Positions 18,257-27,446 of a stretch of 64,000 nt of DNA are shown here, in pieces. The stretch's first letter is position 1. Every line of letters starts with the position of its first letter. This stretch comes from Lachnospiraceae bacterium (GTDB taxonomy: Bacteria; Bacillota; Clostridia; Lachnospirales; Lachnospiraceae): positions 41,408 to 105,407 of the forward strand of contig JAAVZL010000005.1 in NCBI GenBank assembly GCA_022791635.1. Reading direction: 5' to 3'. The notes under the pieces were generated by a model. That model did no database searches and was not told where the DNA came from. It saw only the letters and a program-made list of their open reading frames with translations. The position numbers and the translations under genes are program-made.

Positions 18257-19570
18257 ATGATGAAAGAGAAGAAAGTGGAAGAGGGGAAGAAACTATATTT
18301 TGCACTGGTGAATAAAAAAGCGGAGCTGGCAGGGGGTGTCCTGTATAGCCTGCTTATCCTAAGCTACCCATGGATTTTTAAGGCGTTGGAAGCTATGATA
18401 GGATATAGATTCGGCAGTTCGAATCAGATTTATATATGCAGAATCAGCTTCCTTTTTCTTCTATGTGGCCTGCTTGCATTGGCTCGTTATCAAGCTGTTT
18501 CCTTTTTGAAAAAGAATTGGGAAAGCTTGATGCTGCTTGGCGTATCCGGACTTGAAGGTTTTCTTTTATTTTTGTCTGCAAATACAAAGCTTTTCTTTTT
18601 GCAGATTTATTGCGGAACGATGCTTTTTCAAATGCAGGGAATCAGACTTGGTTTTGCCCTGTCGGTTCAGGCTGTTTATGGGATTTGTGTCTGTGCGGCA
18701 GGCATGCTGCTGGGACTTAAGGCTCATGGAAAAATCCTGACTTTTTTGAGTGCTGCAGCTATTGGATGTATAACTGTTTTCTTTGGAATCGGACATATAA
18801 ACTACCAGGTGATGTATAAATGGGTGATGGGAGAGAGCGCAGGCAAACGATTGTTTTCAGAGAATCCCTGTGTGACAGCGGTGCTTTTGATTCTGGCGCT
18901 AAGTCTTGTATGGCTTGCGGCATGCCTGTACGAATCGGCGGATATGCCGAGGATTGCCGGTTCCTGGGGACTTTTCTTTACAGGACGTAAGGCAGAGCCT
19001 GATAAATCGTTTTTCAGAGTGGGAAGATTTCGCTTGTCGAGATATTTCTGGATGTATCGAAGCAGGGAGTTTTTTCTCTGGAAGCTGTGTTCCATGCTGT
19101 TTTTGGCTCTGGTGTGCTGCTTGGGAGACAGCTCCTTTGCAGTCTTTCTGACTGCTTACGGGATTTGCCTGCTTACGGCATTTTATTTTAAAGATATCTA
19201 CAATCTTGAACGGAAAAAGCTTCTTATTTATTTTATGTCGGATTACCCATACAGGAAATTTTTTCCGGATGTGGTGAAAGAGGGGACCTGCCTTTTGGGA
19301 GATCAGATTTTTTTGATACTGGTGCTTTTTCGGCTTCGGAATTTTACGGATTGCATTACCTTCCTTTTTGTGACAGCCGCTGTTTTGAGTATTGCCATTT
19401 TTGTAAATGCCAGCCTGTTTGCAAAATACCCGAGGCGGCAGTACCAGATAGGTGTCTGTTCGGCATTGATAAAGCTGCATTTACCCGTAGGAAATCTGTT
19501 TTTTCTGTATCAATGGATTTTGCAGGGAAAGAAGAATTGGGAGCATCTAAGCTATGAATACAGATCGTGA
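18257..19570 (+). CDS. Polytopic membrane protein, probable permease of an ABC exporter
   Basis: 437 aa, with about ten hydrophobic helices and a few basic loops (KKNWESL; DIYNLERKKLLIYFMSDYPYRKFF). No catalytic motif is visible and I do not recognise the family. An ABC ATPase gene overlaps its last 17 nt, which identifies it as the likely membrane subunit of an ABC-2-type exporter. The sequence LERKKLLIYFMSDYPYR resembles loop regions in bacteriocin/lantibiotic-type or ABC-2 permeases only loosely. Base composition is more AT-rich than the preceding operon, hinting at a different history. Confidence 0.65.
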   Translation: MMKEKKVEEGKKLYFALVNKKAELAGGVLYSLLILSYPWIFKALEAMIGYRFGSSNQIYICRISFLFLLCGLLALARYQAVSFLKKNWESLMLLGVSGLEGFLLFLSANTKLFFLQIYCGTMLFQMQGIRLGFALSVQAVYGICVCAAGMLLGLKAHGKILTFLSAAAIGCITVFFGIGHINYQVMYKWVMGESAGKRLFSENPCVTAVLLILALSLVWLAACLYESADMPRIAGSWGLFFTGRKAEPDKSFFRVGRFRLSRYFWMYRSREFFLWKLCSMLFLALVCCLGDSSFAVFLTAYGICLLTAFYFKDIYNLERKKLLIYFMSDYPYRKFFPDVVKEGTCLLGDQIFLILVLFRLRNFTDCITFLFVTAAVLSIAIFVNASLFAKYPRRQYQIGVCSALIKLHLPVGNLFFLYQWILQGKKNWEHLSYEYRS

Positions 19571-20264
19571 TTTGGTTTTAGAGCATGTAACGAAGCTATA
19601 TGAAGGCTGCCGTGGAATCAAGGATTTGTCAATAAAGCTTTCTCCGGGAGAGATTGCAGCGTTTGTGGGGCCAAATGGTGTTGGAAAGACGACTCTTGTA
19701 AAGGCTGTGGCAGGGCTGCTTCCTATATCGGAGGGCAGCATCCGCCTGTGCGGACAGAGTATCAGGGAGCGCTCCGCAAGGGCACAGATTGGTTACATGC
19801 AAAGTGATATCAGCTTTTATGACAAAATGACGGTGTATGAGGTGCTGGAGTTTATTTGCAAAGTAAAATACAGCGGAAATTTTTATGAAGAAATTGCTCC
19901 GTATCTGCAAAGCTATCACTTATACGAGCAGCGAAATTTCCGGATTCATCAACTTTCCTTGGGTATGAAACGGAAGCTGTCTCTTATTATGACGCTTATA
20001 GGGACCCCCAGACTGATTCTTTTGGATGAGCCGGAGAGTGGGGTGGATACTTATGGAATTATTCAATTTAAAGCAGATTTGCTTGCCTGTGCCCGAAAAG
20101 GCAGTATTGTGATTTTGACCAGCCATGTGCTGGATTTGCTGGAGAAGGTATGTACACGATGTATTTTTCTTAAGGGTGGAAGGATAGCGGAGGATCTGTC
20201 TTTGACTGGAAATCCTTTGGATTTGGAACAGGTTTATGAAAGGGTATATAGAGATAATTTATAA
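19554..20264 (+). CDS. ABC exporter ATP-binding protein
   Basis: ATPase partner of the overlapping membrane protein, 236 aa. Walker A is GPNGVGKTT (residues about 39-47), the signature QLSLGMKRKLSLI (an ABC-2-type LSxGMKRK form), and Walker B LILLDEPESGVD; the switch His is in LTSHVLD. The LSLGMKRK signature is typical of drug, lantibiotic or Na+ exporters of the CcmA/NatA type. No regulator or precursor peptide gene is seen adjacent, so the cargo is unknown. Confidence 0.88.
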   Translation: MNTDRDLVLEHVTKLYEGCRGIKDLSIKLSPGEIAAFVGPNGVGKTTLVKAVAGLLPISEGSIRLCGQSIRERSARAQIGYMQSDISFYDKMTVYEVLEFICKVKYSGNFYEEIAPYLQSYHLYEQRNFRIHQLSLGMKRKLSLIMTLIGTPRLILLDEPESGVDTYGIIQFKADLLACARKGSIVILTSHVLDLLEKVCTRCIFLKGGRIAEDLSLTGNPLDLEQVYERVYRDNL

Positions 20265-20290
20265 TTATAGTAAATATTTATAATATATAT

Positions 20291-20319
20291 TTTACTTATA
20301 TTGATAACCATGCTAAAAT
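20291..20319 (+). promoter_or_regulatory. Candidate promoter of leuCD
   Basis: TTTACT (20291-20296), 17-nt spacer, TAAAAT (20314-20319) in an AT-rich stretch, leaving a leader of about 105 nt. I see no run of leucine codons and no T-box in that leader. Confidence 0.45.
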
Positions 20320-20432
20320 ACAGAATAGAAATGATAAAGAGCAGGATGAAAGCCAAATAGCTTACTTCTCTCATTACAGGTGTGACCATTTTCGTTGTAC
20401 TGGGCAACAATTTAGAATAGGAGGAAGAATCA

Positions 20433-21701
20433 ATGGGAATGACAATGACACAGAAGATCCTGGCGGCCCACGCAGGGCTTTTTGAGGTAAAGGCCGGACA
20501 GCTGATCGAGGCGGATCTGGATCTGGTTTTGGGAAATGATATTACAACCCCGGTAGCCATCCGTGAGATGGAGAAAATGAACAACAAAGGGGTATTCCAC
20601 AAGGACAAAATTGCTTTGGTTATGGACCATTTTATTCCCAACAAGGACATTAAATCTGCCGAAAATTGCAAATGTGTCCGGGAATTTGCCTGTAAGCATG
20701 AAGTAACCAACTACTTTGACGTGGGAGAGATGGGAATTGAGCATGCCCTGCTTCCGGAGAAGGGCCTCACCGTAGCGGGAGATTGTATCATTGGCGCAGA
20801 TTCTCATACCTGCACCTACGGCGCCTTGGGAGCCTTTTCCACAGGGGTGGGAAGCACCGACATGGCCGCAGGCATGGCAACGGGCAAGGCCTGGTTTAAG
20901 GTCCCTTCAGCCATTAAGTTTCACATCGTGGGAAGGCCTTCCAAATGGGTCAGCGGCAAGGATGTGATTCTGCACATCATCGGTATGATCGGTGTGGACG
21001 GCGCTCTTTACAAATCCATGGAATTTGTGGGAGAGGGCATTGCAAACCTTTCCATGGACGACCGTTTCACCATTGCCAATATGGCCATTGAAGCAGGAGG
21101 GAAGAACGGAATCTTTCCGGTGGATGATCTGGCGAAAGCCTATATGAAAGAGCATTCCAAAAGAGCATACAAGGTATACGAGGCAGATCCGGACGCAGAG
21201 TACGAGGAAGAATATACCATCGATTTGAGCACACTGAAATCCACGGTGGCCTTTCCCCATCTGCCGGAAAATACAAAGACGGTTGATGAGATTGGAGCGG
21301 ATGTAGCCATTGACCAGGTGGTTATTGGCTCTTGTACCAACGGACGCATGGATGACCTTCGGGCTGCAGCGGAAATTCTGAAAGGAAGAAAGGTGAAAAA
21401 AGGCCTGCGCTGTATTGTGATACCGGGAACCCAGAAGATCTACATGGATGCCATGGAAGAAGGATTGCTTAAGATTTTCATTGAGGCCGGAGCTGCCGTG
21501 AGTACACCCACCTGCGGCCCCTGCCTGGGAGGCTACATGGGAATTCTGGCAGCAGGAGAACGTTGCGTATCCACCACAAACCGAAACTTTGTAGGCCGGA
21601 TGGGACACGTAGATTCTGAGGTTTACCTGGCAAGCCCGGCAGTAGCCGCCGCCAGTGCAGTAACCGGTAAGATTTCTCTGCCCTCAGAGCTTGGACTATA
21701 A
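20433..21701 (+). CDS. leuC: 3-isopropylmalate dehydratase large subunit
   Basis: Iron-sulfur isomerase of leucine synthesis, acting as a heterodimer with LeuD on 2- and 3-isopropylmalate. 422 aa, the short clostridial/archaeal-type LeuC. The [4Fe-4S] ligands are visible: Cys in [10 protein letters not shown] (near residue 301) and both Cys of [10 protein letters not shown] (near 361-364). The aconitase signature [15 protein letters not shown] is also present. ATG 20433 follows GGAGGAAGAA. leuD lies 78 nt downstream. leuA and leuB are not in the window. Confidence 0.94.
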   Translation: MGMTMTQKILAAHAGLFEVKAGQLIEADLDLVLGNDITTPVAIREMEKMNNKGVFHKDKIALVMDHFIPNKDIKSAENCKCVREFACKHEVTNYFDVGEMGIEHALLPEKGLTVAGDCIIGADSHTCTYGALGAFSTGVGSTDMAAGMATGKAWFKVPSAIKFHIVGRPSKWVSGKDVILHIIGMIGVDGALYKSMEFVGEGIANLSMDDRFTIANMAIEAGGKNGIFPVDDLAKAYMKEHSKRAYKVYEADPDAEYEEEYTIDLSTLKSTVAFPHLPENTKTVDEIGADVAIDQVVIGSCTNGRMDDLRAAAEILKGRKVKKGLRCIVIPGTQKIYMDAMEEGLLKIFIEAGAAVSTPTCGPCLGGYMGILAAGERCVSTTNRNFVGRMGHVDSEVYLASPAVAAASAVTGKISLPSELGL

Positions 21702-21703
21702 AT

Positions 21704-21775
21704 ATAGAACTGGAAACAACAATTCTTCTCTATAGAGGATACTGGAGGAGAGTTCTGGAACTGGAATAGGAGAAA
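21704..21775 (+). repeat. Possible third copy of the leader repeat (leuC-leuD gap)
   Basis: The gap holds CTATAGAGGATACTGGAGGA and GAACTGGAATAGGAG, in the same order as the corresponding elements before citrate synthase (38537-38578). AGAACT near 21707 can pair with AGTTCT near 21751. Similarity is weaker than between the copies at 1485 and 38516 and could be chance plus a shared ribosome-binding site. Confidence 0.3.
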
Positions 21776-21779
21776 AAGA

Positions 21780-22265
21780 ATGCAGGCAAAAGGAAACGTA
21801 TTTAAATATGGAGACAATGTAGACACTGACGTTATTATCCCGGCCAGATACCTGGCCATTGCAGATCCAAAAGAACTTGCAGAACACTGCATGGAAGACA
21901 TTGACAAAGAATTCGTCCACAAGGTGCAGCCAGGAGACATTATGGTTGCAAACAAAAACTTCGGCTGCGGCTCCTCCCGCGAGCACGCCCCCTTAGTCAT
22001 CAAAGTATCCGGCGTCTCCTGCGTCATCGCCGAAACCTTTGCCCGGATTTTCTATCGAAATGCCATCAACATTGGCCTTCCCATTATTGAATGTCCGGAA
22101 GCGGCACAGGACATCAAAGGCGGCGACGAGGTAGAGGTAGACTTTGACAGCGGCAAAATCTTCAACCGTACCACAGGAAAAGAATACCAGGGCCAGGCAT
22201 TCCCGGAGTTTATGCAGCGGCTCATTAAGGCCGAGGGCCTGATCAATTACATCAACGAAAAATAA
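21780..22265 (+). CDS. leuD: 3-isopropylmalate dehydratase small subunit
   Basis: Swivel-domain subunit of isopropylmalate isomerase, 161 aa, the short form that pairs with the LeuC upstream. Diagnostic motifs: [15 protein letters not shown] near the N-terminus and the substrate loop [12 protein letters not shown] in the middle, followed by [19 protein letters not shown]. Ribosome-binding site GGAGAAAAAGA precedes ATG 21780. The operon ends at a convergent palindromic repeat. Confidence 0.95.
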   Translation: MQAKGNVFKYGDNVDTDVIIPARYLAIADPKELAEHCMEDIDKEFVHKVQPGDIMVANKNFGCGSSREHAPLVIKVSGVSCVIAETFARIFYRNAINIGLPIIECPEAAQDIKGGDEVEVDFDSGKIFNRTTGKEYQGQAFPEFMQRLIKAEGLINYINEK

Positions 22266-22290
22266 GCCAGTGCAGCCCTTTTCCAATCAA

Positions 22291-22461
22291 AGATTCTGTG
22301 ACAAAGCAGCCCCCAGACTTTTCCAATATCCGGTGCCCGGCTGTTCGCGAACGCTTTGTCTGCTCTTGGCGGACTTTTCGTCCGACAAGAGCAGACAAAG
22401 CGTACGTGAACCGTCCGAACACGGGTATGGAAAAGTCTGGGGGATGCTTTGTCACAGAACC
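22291..22461 (-). repeat. Palindromic repeat copy c, long form, between convergent genes
   Basis: Outer arms ATTCTGTGACAAAGCAGCCC... (from 22293) and their complement ending near 22458 are nearly perfect, then the family core, then an inner perfect stem ACGCTTTGTCTGCTCTTGGC/(complement) closed by GGAC-TTTTC-GTCC. The diagnostic loop GAACCGTCCGAACA is in reverse orientation. Situated between the leuD stop and the chemoreceptor stop, it could serve as a bidirectional terminator. Confidence 0.85.
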
Positions 22462-22475
22462 TACCTTAAAATCAC

Positions 22476-24062
22476 TTAAAGGTTATCAAATACCACCGTT
22501 TCTTCCTTCAATTCCCCCACAATTGCCTGATTTACTCCCATCCGCTGGGTTATATCTTCCATATCAATCACCAGACTCCGGGTGCTGTCCGCCACCCCTG
22601 TAATCCCGGAAGCTCCTTCTCCAATCACTGTAGTAATAGCGCCGATAGACTCCACAATCCCGGACATGGACCCGCGCAAATGCTCGGTCCGCTCTTTAAA
22701 ATTATCCATAGACTGCTTAATGTAGGCGGCATCTTCCTGATACTGCTTTCCGGAGCGGACAAATTCCCGAAATTCCGTCAAAATGGAGCTGTTCATATAG
22801 TCCACCAGGTTTTGAGCATTCTGGGATAGATTGTATACGGCGGAGGTAACGACCGAGTTAATCTTCTGAATCCGGTTGGCCGCATCGCTGCTTGAGTCGG
22901 CAAGCTGACGGATTTCCCGGGCAACCATGCCAAAGCCCTTACCTGCAGCACCGGCGTTTGCCGCCTCTACAGTGGCATTTAAGGCAATGAGATGGGTGGT
23001 CTGGGAAATCTTCAGAATCTCATCTGTGAGGCCGTTCACCTGATCCACACTGCGGCTCTGTGCAATGGCCTCATTTAAGGACTCCAAAATATCCGCGGCC
23101 TTTGCACTGGTAACCTCCACATTGGTTTGGGCCGACTGCTCCAGTTCATCGGCCCGGGCCTTCATGGCAACGGAGTAGGCGGTAATGCTTGCGCATTCCT
23201 CTGCCGTGCTGTGGACGTCCCGGTTCACGGCCTCTGCACCATCCGTAATCACGGCGGCATTGCTGGCCACCTCCCGAATGGTTGCCGAGAGCTGCTGCAT
23301 CAGATTGGACAGATCCGACACGCTTTCCCTGGAGGTGGCGGTTCGCTTGCGCACCTCACTAGTCATATCGTCAATACGGTCAGAGCTGTCCCGAATGGTG
23401 CTTAAAATACTCTTAATGGGCGTTACCACATATTTTAGAATCAGAGAAATGGTTCCAAATACAAGGGCCGTACAGATAGCGATGGAGAGAATGCTGATGA
23501 TGAGGGAAATCACATATACCGCCGAGAGCCGGCTTCTGGCCCCGGCGGTCTGCTGACTGATGGAGGTGTTTAAGGCGTCGATGCTGTCTTCTATGGTTCG
23601 GGCGTAAAGGGCCACGTCCTCATTGGCCAGAAGATAGGCTTCCTGGGTCTTGTGACCGGCGCTTTTGCACACCAGGTGAACCAGAGAATGCTTAAAGGAA
23701 TCGTAAGCAGACACAAGAGAATCATAAGCCTGCCGATCCTCCTTGGTGACAAAGCCTTCATACTCCAGGAGCATTTCATCCAAAAGGGCTTCTTCCTCCT
23801 TGATCTCATTTACCACTGTGATCATGGTATTGTAATCCGTTGCCACAATGTGGGACAAAGCCAGGTTGTGAATGGTCATGGCAGACTGGGAAATGTCTGC
23901 AAGATGGCTTTTGCCCGCCATCAGGTTGTCGGCAATGTTGGCTGCGTTGGAATTTACATTATGTATATTGATGACAGCCAGGGTATTGGAGATAAGGGCT
24001 ACAATACCCAGCAGAGCAATGGGCAAAATTAAGCGCCGTTTGAGGCTGATCTGTTTTGTCAT
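22476..24062 (-). CDS. Methyl-accepting chemotaxis protein
   Basis: Transmembrane chemoreceptor, 528 aa. TM1 near residues 10-30, a four-helix-bundle ligand domain (about 31-185) with no Cache fold apparent, TM2 near 186-212, a HAMP-like region containing YVVTPIKSI, and a C-terminal signalling domain whose hairpin tip reads SQTTHLIALNATVEAANAGA followed by GKGFGMVAREIRQLADSS. The tip deviates from the usual QTNLLALNAAIEAARAGE (TTH for TNL, TVEAAN for AIEAAR). It lies 84 nt downstream of an orphan solute-binding lipoprotein on the same strand, suggesting the two act together. No cheA or cheW genes are in the window. Confidence 0.9.
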   Translation of the reverse strand: MTKQISLKRRLILPIALLGIVALISNTLAVINIHNVNSNAANIADNLMAGKSHLADISQSAMTIHNLALSHIVATDYNTMITVVNEIKEEEALLDEMLLEYEGFVTKEDRQAYDSLVSAYDSFKHSLVHLVCKSAGHKTQEAYLLANEDVALYARTIEDSIDALNTSISQQTAGARSRLSAVYVISLIISILSIAICTALVFGTISLILKYVVTPIKSILSTIRDSSDRIDDMTSEVRKRTATSRESVSDLSNLMQQLSATIREVASNAAVITDGAEAVNRDVHSTAEECASITAYSVAMKARADELEQSAQTNVEVTSAKAADILESLNEAIAQSRSVDQVNGLTDEILKISQTTHLIALNATVEAANAGAAGKGFGMVAREIRQLADSSSDAANRIQKINSVVTSAVYNLSQNAQNLVDYMNSSILTEFREFVRSGKQYQEDAAYIKQSMDNFKERTEHLRGSMSGIVESIGAITTVIGEGASGITGVADSTRSLVIDMEDITQRMGVNQAIVGELKEETVVFDNL

Positions 24063-24146
24063 GATGATATCCTCCGGAATGTTTCCTGCAATGTTAGAAA
24101 TGGAATTTGCAGCAGATTTTTTACAGGGCTTTCTTTTGCAAAGACC

Positions 24147-25385
24147 TTAGGGAGCCGTGATTTCTTCCACCATTTTGTCAAGCTGCTCTTGGAGTCCCTG
24201 GCCTGTGGGATTTCCGGCAGCCATATTTTGGGCAAACGCGGATACGGGATCCCAGAAATTTCCGCCCAGACGCTGTACCCGGGAAAATTCGGACTGACTG
24301 AGGAGAGCGGAAATGGCGGGAGAGCTCTGCACCTCCGGGGAGGCAGCTGCATGCTTATTGGCAGGTCCTTGTCCCCGCAGTTCAAAGCGGAGCTTCTGAT
24401 TGGCTTCATTGGTAATCCACTCCGCAAGACGGGAAGCCCACGCATGGTTCTTGGAGTAGGCGTTGACGCCGATGAGCTTATAGCCGGAGTAGGAGGCCAT
24501 CTGAATCTGCTGTCCGCTGCAGGTGTAGGAGGGAAGCCGGGCCGCTCCATAATCGGCGCCCCAGGCGTCTTCAATGGCTACGGCATTCCACACGCCGCTG
24601 ACGCCGGCGATGACCGTACCCTCCTGGACGCCCTTTAAAAAGAGTTCGTCTGTGGCATTGAGAAAGCCGGGGCTTTCTGCCAGGGTCAGCATGGATTGGG
24701 CCACATCCGTTCCCCGAATGGAGCCTTCCGTCCCGTTCCAGGTGCAGAAATTTGTGATTCCGTCGTCGTTAAGACCAACCTCCAAGCCGGTATTCCCAAA
24801 GAAGGAATAGACATACCAGCCAGAGGACCAATCCATGGTTACTTTTCGTTCCTGGGCGGCGGCTATTTCCAGCATCCGCTCCAAGGAGGCGATATCTGCC
24901 TCTGTAAAATAATGTTTATTATAATAGAGAAAGTATCCGTTATCTGCCGTAAGAGGATAGGCATAGAGAGTATCCCCCACACTGGCCGCATGGACGGCCT
25001 CCGAAAGATTGGCTTCTTTGATGGAATCGGCCGTCTCCACGGAATCAAGAGCGCCTGCGGCCACCAGAGTGCTTAGCTGATCGTCCGCAAAGGCGAAGAC
25101 ATCGGCTCCGTTTTCTAAATCATTCATCAGTGCGTCCATGCAATTGCTTTCACTTTGGGGAGAAAAGGTGATGTTAAAATCCGCCTGGCCCCGATACTCT
25201 TCTTGAAAGCTTTCAAAAATTTGATTCAGCAGAGCCTCATCCTCTGCCGCGCCCCAGACTACAAGGTCTACCTGCTGTTCCTGAGGCATGGGGTCCGATT
25301 CTGCTGTTGGAACGCTTTTTTTGCATCCGGTAAGGGCAGCACATGCCACAGTTGCTGCAATGCATAGATAAGTTGTTTTCTTCAT
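24147..25385 (-). CDS. Extracellular solute-binding lipoprotein without transporter partners
   Basis: 412-residue lipoprotein. MKK, a hydrophobic segment and lipobox ALTGC (Cys20) are followed by a family-1-type binding fold (VDLVVWGAAEDEALLNQIFE; FAFADDQLSTLVAAGAL; GVSGVWNA; SKNHAWASRLAEWITNEANQ). It resembles sugar ABC binding proteins of the MalE/SBP_bac_1 class. The start is placed at 25385 because the signal peptide begins there and GGAGA precedes it; the longer frame to 25508 runs through the structured leader. No permease or ATPase is adjacent; the next gene is a chemoreceptor, so a sensory role is possible. Confidence 0.85.
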   Translation of the reverse strand: MKKTTYLCIAATVACAALTGCKKSVPTAESDPMPQEQQVDLVVWGAAEDEALLNQIFESFQEEYRGQADFNITFSPQSESNCMDALMNDLENGADVFAFADDQLSTLVAAGALDSVETADSIKEANLSEAVHAASVGDTLYAYPLTADNGYFLYYNKHYFTEADIASLERMLEIAAAQERKVTMDWSSGWYVYSFFGNTGLEVGLNDDGITNFCTWNGTEGSIRGTDVAQSMLTLAESPGFLNATDELFLKGVQEGTVIAGVSGVWNAVAIEDAWGADYGAARLPSYTCSGQQIQMASYSGYKLIGVNAYSKNHAWASRLAEWITNEANQKLRFELRGQGPANKHAAASPEVQSSPAISALLSQSEFSRVQRLGGNFWDPVSAFAQNMAAGNPTGQGLQEQLDKMVEEITAP

Positions 25386-25402
25386 AATCGTCTCCGTAAT
25401 AA

Positions 25403-25476
25403 GTCCCCTTCGGGTACAAATACCCCGCAGCCTGTGCGAGGTATGACACCTTTTCCCTTTGGGGAGTTGTTCGATT
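25403..25476 (-). promoter_or_regulatory. Structured 5' leader of the solute-binding lipoprotein
   Basis: Transcript-sense features: a CTCCCC segment near 25470, then a 10-bp stem ATACCTCGCA/TGCGGGGTAT (25420-25444) with loop CAGGC, then a second hairpin GTACCCGAAGGGGAC (25403-25417) whose GGGG could alternatively pair with the upstream CTCCCC. The start codon is 18 nt downstream. Mutually exclusive pairings near the ribosome-binding site suggest a regulatory RNA. It does not match a riboswitch class that I recognise. Confidence 0.45.
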
Positions 25477-25668
25477 AAAATTTTACCATTTACCCAAAGA
25501 TTCTGCAAGTAGTTTTACTTTGACTCCCGCATATTTTCCTCAGAGGGCAAGATCGTACGCAAAAGCCAAAGACAGATATGTTTCCTTGTAAGTGAAGCCG
25601 TAATCGGTCAAATCCCGAGGTTTTTTCAAACCACATGTTGCAGTCCTGGCAAATAAAGTCTTCTTTTC

Positions 25669-25697
25669 TTGCAAAAAATCAGAAAATTCACTATAAT
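25669..25697 (+). promoter_or_regulatory. Sigma-A promoter of the FtsX-type exporter operon
   Basis: TTGCAA (25669-25674), 17-nt spacer, TATAAT (25692-25697). The small membrane protein gene begins about 48 nt downstream. In the roughly 360 nt between the lipoprotein start (25385) and 25745 there is otherwise only the lipoprotein leader and AT-rich sequence without a supported gene. Confidence 0.75.
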
Positions 25698-25744
25698 AAA
25701 TTTGAGGCTTAGCGAAAGGACATGGGAGGTTTTGGCAGTATTTT

Positions 25745-25939
25745 ATGAGAGAGCAGAGAAAGTCCAGACAAAAAGAACGAAACTATTCCGTATGGTTTAC
25801 AGGGGGTATCTTGGTTCTGGTGTATATGATTTTGATGGATCAGATGTCCAAAACACAGGAATGCGGGTGCAAAAGTATTGCAAAAGAGCAGGTATGGCAG
25901 GCGGCGGAGGCGGCGCTTGACCGGGAGCAGGAGGAATAA
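25745..25939 (+). CDS. Small single-pass membrane protein heading an ABC exporter operon
   Basis: 64 residues: a basic N-terminus (REQRKSRQKER), one hydrophobic helix (about residues 16-32) and a cytosolic or external acidic tail with a CGC motif. GGGAGG lies 15 nt upstream of the ATG, a long spacing. Its stop is 3 nt before the first FtsX permease and it follows a good promoter, which argues that it is real. I do not know the family; a regulator or accessory subunit of the exporter is an inference. Confidence 0.55.
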   Translation: MREQRKSRQKERNYSVWFTGGILVLVYMILMDQMSKTQECGCKSIAKEQVWQAAEAALDREQEE

Positions 25940-25942
25940 GCT

Positions 25943-27442
25943 ATGGGAGCTTTTCAAAGAGTCTACCTTTATATTACAAGAAAAAAGGCCAGGAGCCTTC
26001 TCCTGCTTATCCTTCTATGGGTGATGGGACTCTTCCTTTTGGCAGGCCTCTCCATCCGGGCCGGCGCAAGGAAGGCGGCAGAAGATGTACGAAAAACCAT
26101 TACAACCGGAATTGAGATTGAAATGATTCCCATTGCCGGGGACAAGGTCTATGATCTGTCCTACAACGAGAAGGGAGAGCTGGTGCGGACGGTGAAGCTG
26201 CCCCTTCTGGCAGTATCCAATCTCAAACAGCTTCTGGAGATTGAAGGCGTAAAGGGATACTTTACGGAAATGGGACACGAGATCGTGTATACGGGACTTG
26301 ATGTGCATCCGGGAGGATATGCCCGGACGCTTGAGGAAATAGAAGAACAGGATCCGGAAGGGCTTTACAATGATTTGGAGGAAATGCGCTCCACCAGTGA
26401 GGCCTATCTTCACTGCAATGGAGTTTACCTGGTAAACGACAGCCAGTGGCATCCCTTCTTTACAAACGGCGCCCTGGAGCTGACAAAAGGACGCCATATA
26501 GAGTTGGGGGATGAAGGAAAGGCAATTATCTCCGAAGAGCTTGCAAGGAGAAACGGACTTGGAATCGGGGACATCATAGAATCCTATCGCTTTGATTTTC
26601 TAACCAGTGAACGATACGGAAGCCCCTTTGAATCCGAGATTGTGGGAATCTATAAGATTAATTTTGAACAGGATCTCTCCAACTGGACATCAGAGGATGC
26701 GATTCTGGCAAACGTCATTTTCGCAGATCCGTCTATGGATTATTGGAGTCAGGCAGCATACAATACCTACGCCGGACGGGACGTTCTTGCCAGGGAATCC
26801 GACGGCTTGTTGGGGAACGTGACCCTATTCGTGGAAGAGCCGGCTATGTTGGAATCTGTTGAGGAAAAGGTGAAAGCCCTTGATCTGGCAGACTGGAAGT
26901 ACTATACCTTCCGGCGCTACGATCAGGATTACAAAGCGGCTGCAAAGCCTGTGAGCGCCATCGTCACCCTGTCAACCATACTGGTTGTAATCATATTCGC
27001 AGGCACATTTCTAATCCTGTCGCTGATTCTGACCATGTGGATTCGCAGCCGGAGGCGGGAGATTGGAATCCTTATGTCCATCGGTGTGAAAAAGAAGGGA
27101 ATTCTGGCCCAGTTCATTCTGGAGTGCTGTATGGTGGCTATTGTAGCCTTTCTTCTTTCCGGTCTTATGGCGGCTCCTCTCACCAATGCAGTGGGAAGAA
27201 TCATGCAGAGGAGGATAGATGCCTCCGCCAGTCAGGAGGGGTACGAGGCTTCTGTAGATTATCAGTCCAATATTACCGTAAACAAACTGCCTTCCGGGGA
27301 TATGACCCTGGAATATGGGCTGCGTCCGGCAACCGTACTCCTTGTGTTTGCCGCCATGGCGCTGGTGAGCATGGCTTCCGTGATTGCCGCTTCCCGGCAG
27401 ATTTTAAAGCAAAAGCCAAGGGAGGCTTTAAAAGGGGGGTGA
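25943..27442 (+). CDS. FtsX-like ABC transporter permease 1
   Basis: 499 aa. One N-terminal helix (about residues 17-38), a large extracytoplasmic MacB_PCD-like domain (about 40-330) and three C-terminal helices with the FtsX signature IRSRRREIGILMSIGVKKKG. The C-terminus QILKQKPREALKGG is typical. A second, related permease starts 4 nt later and an ATPase follows, giving a heterodimeric MacB-type exporter. Start codon spacing to the small upstream gene is 3 nt. Confidence 0.88.
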   Translation: MGAFQRVYLYITRKKARSLLLLILLWVMGLFLLAGLSIRAGARKAAEDVRKTITTGIEIEMIPIAGDKVYDLSYNEKGELVRTVKLPLLAVSNLKQLLEIEGVKGYFTEMGHEIVYTGLDVHPGGYARTLEEIEEQDPEGLYNDLEEMRSTSEAYLHCNGVYLVNDSQWHPFFTNGALELTKGRHIELGDEGKAIISEELARRNGLGIGDIIESYRFDFLTSERYGSPFESEIVGIYKINFEQDLSNWTSEDAILANVIFADPSMDYWSQAAYNTYAGRDVLARESDGLLGNVTLFVEEPAMLESVEEKVKALDLADWKYYTFRRYDQDYKAAAKPVSAIVTLSTILVVIIFAGTFLILSLILTMWIRSRRREIGILMSIGVKKKGILAQFILECCMVAIVAFLLSGLMAAPLTNAVGRIMQRRIDASASQEGYEASVDYQSNITVNKLPSGDMTLEYGLRPATVLLVFAAMALVSMASVIAASRQILKQKPREALKGG

Positions 27443-27446
27443 GATC

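Noticed and set aside
22270..22603. Short plus-strand frames in repeat copy c
   Set aside because: They arise from the palindromic repeat and the antisense of the chemoreceptor gene. No ribosome-binding site and no protein-like composition.
25403..25476. c-di-GMP-I riboswitch, suggested by GCACAGG in the lipoprotein leader
   Set aside because: The GCACAGG similarity is confined to one hairpin loop; the tetraloop-receptor, the second stem and the GGACGCAAAGCC-like conserved segment are absent.
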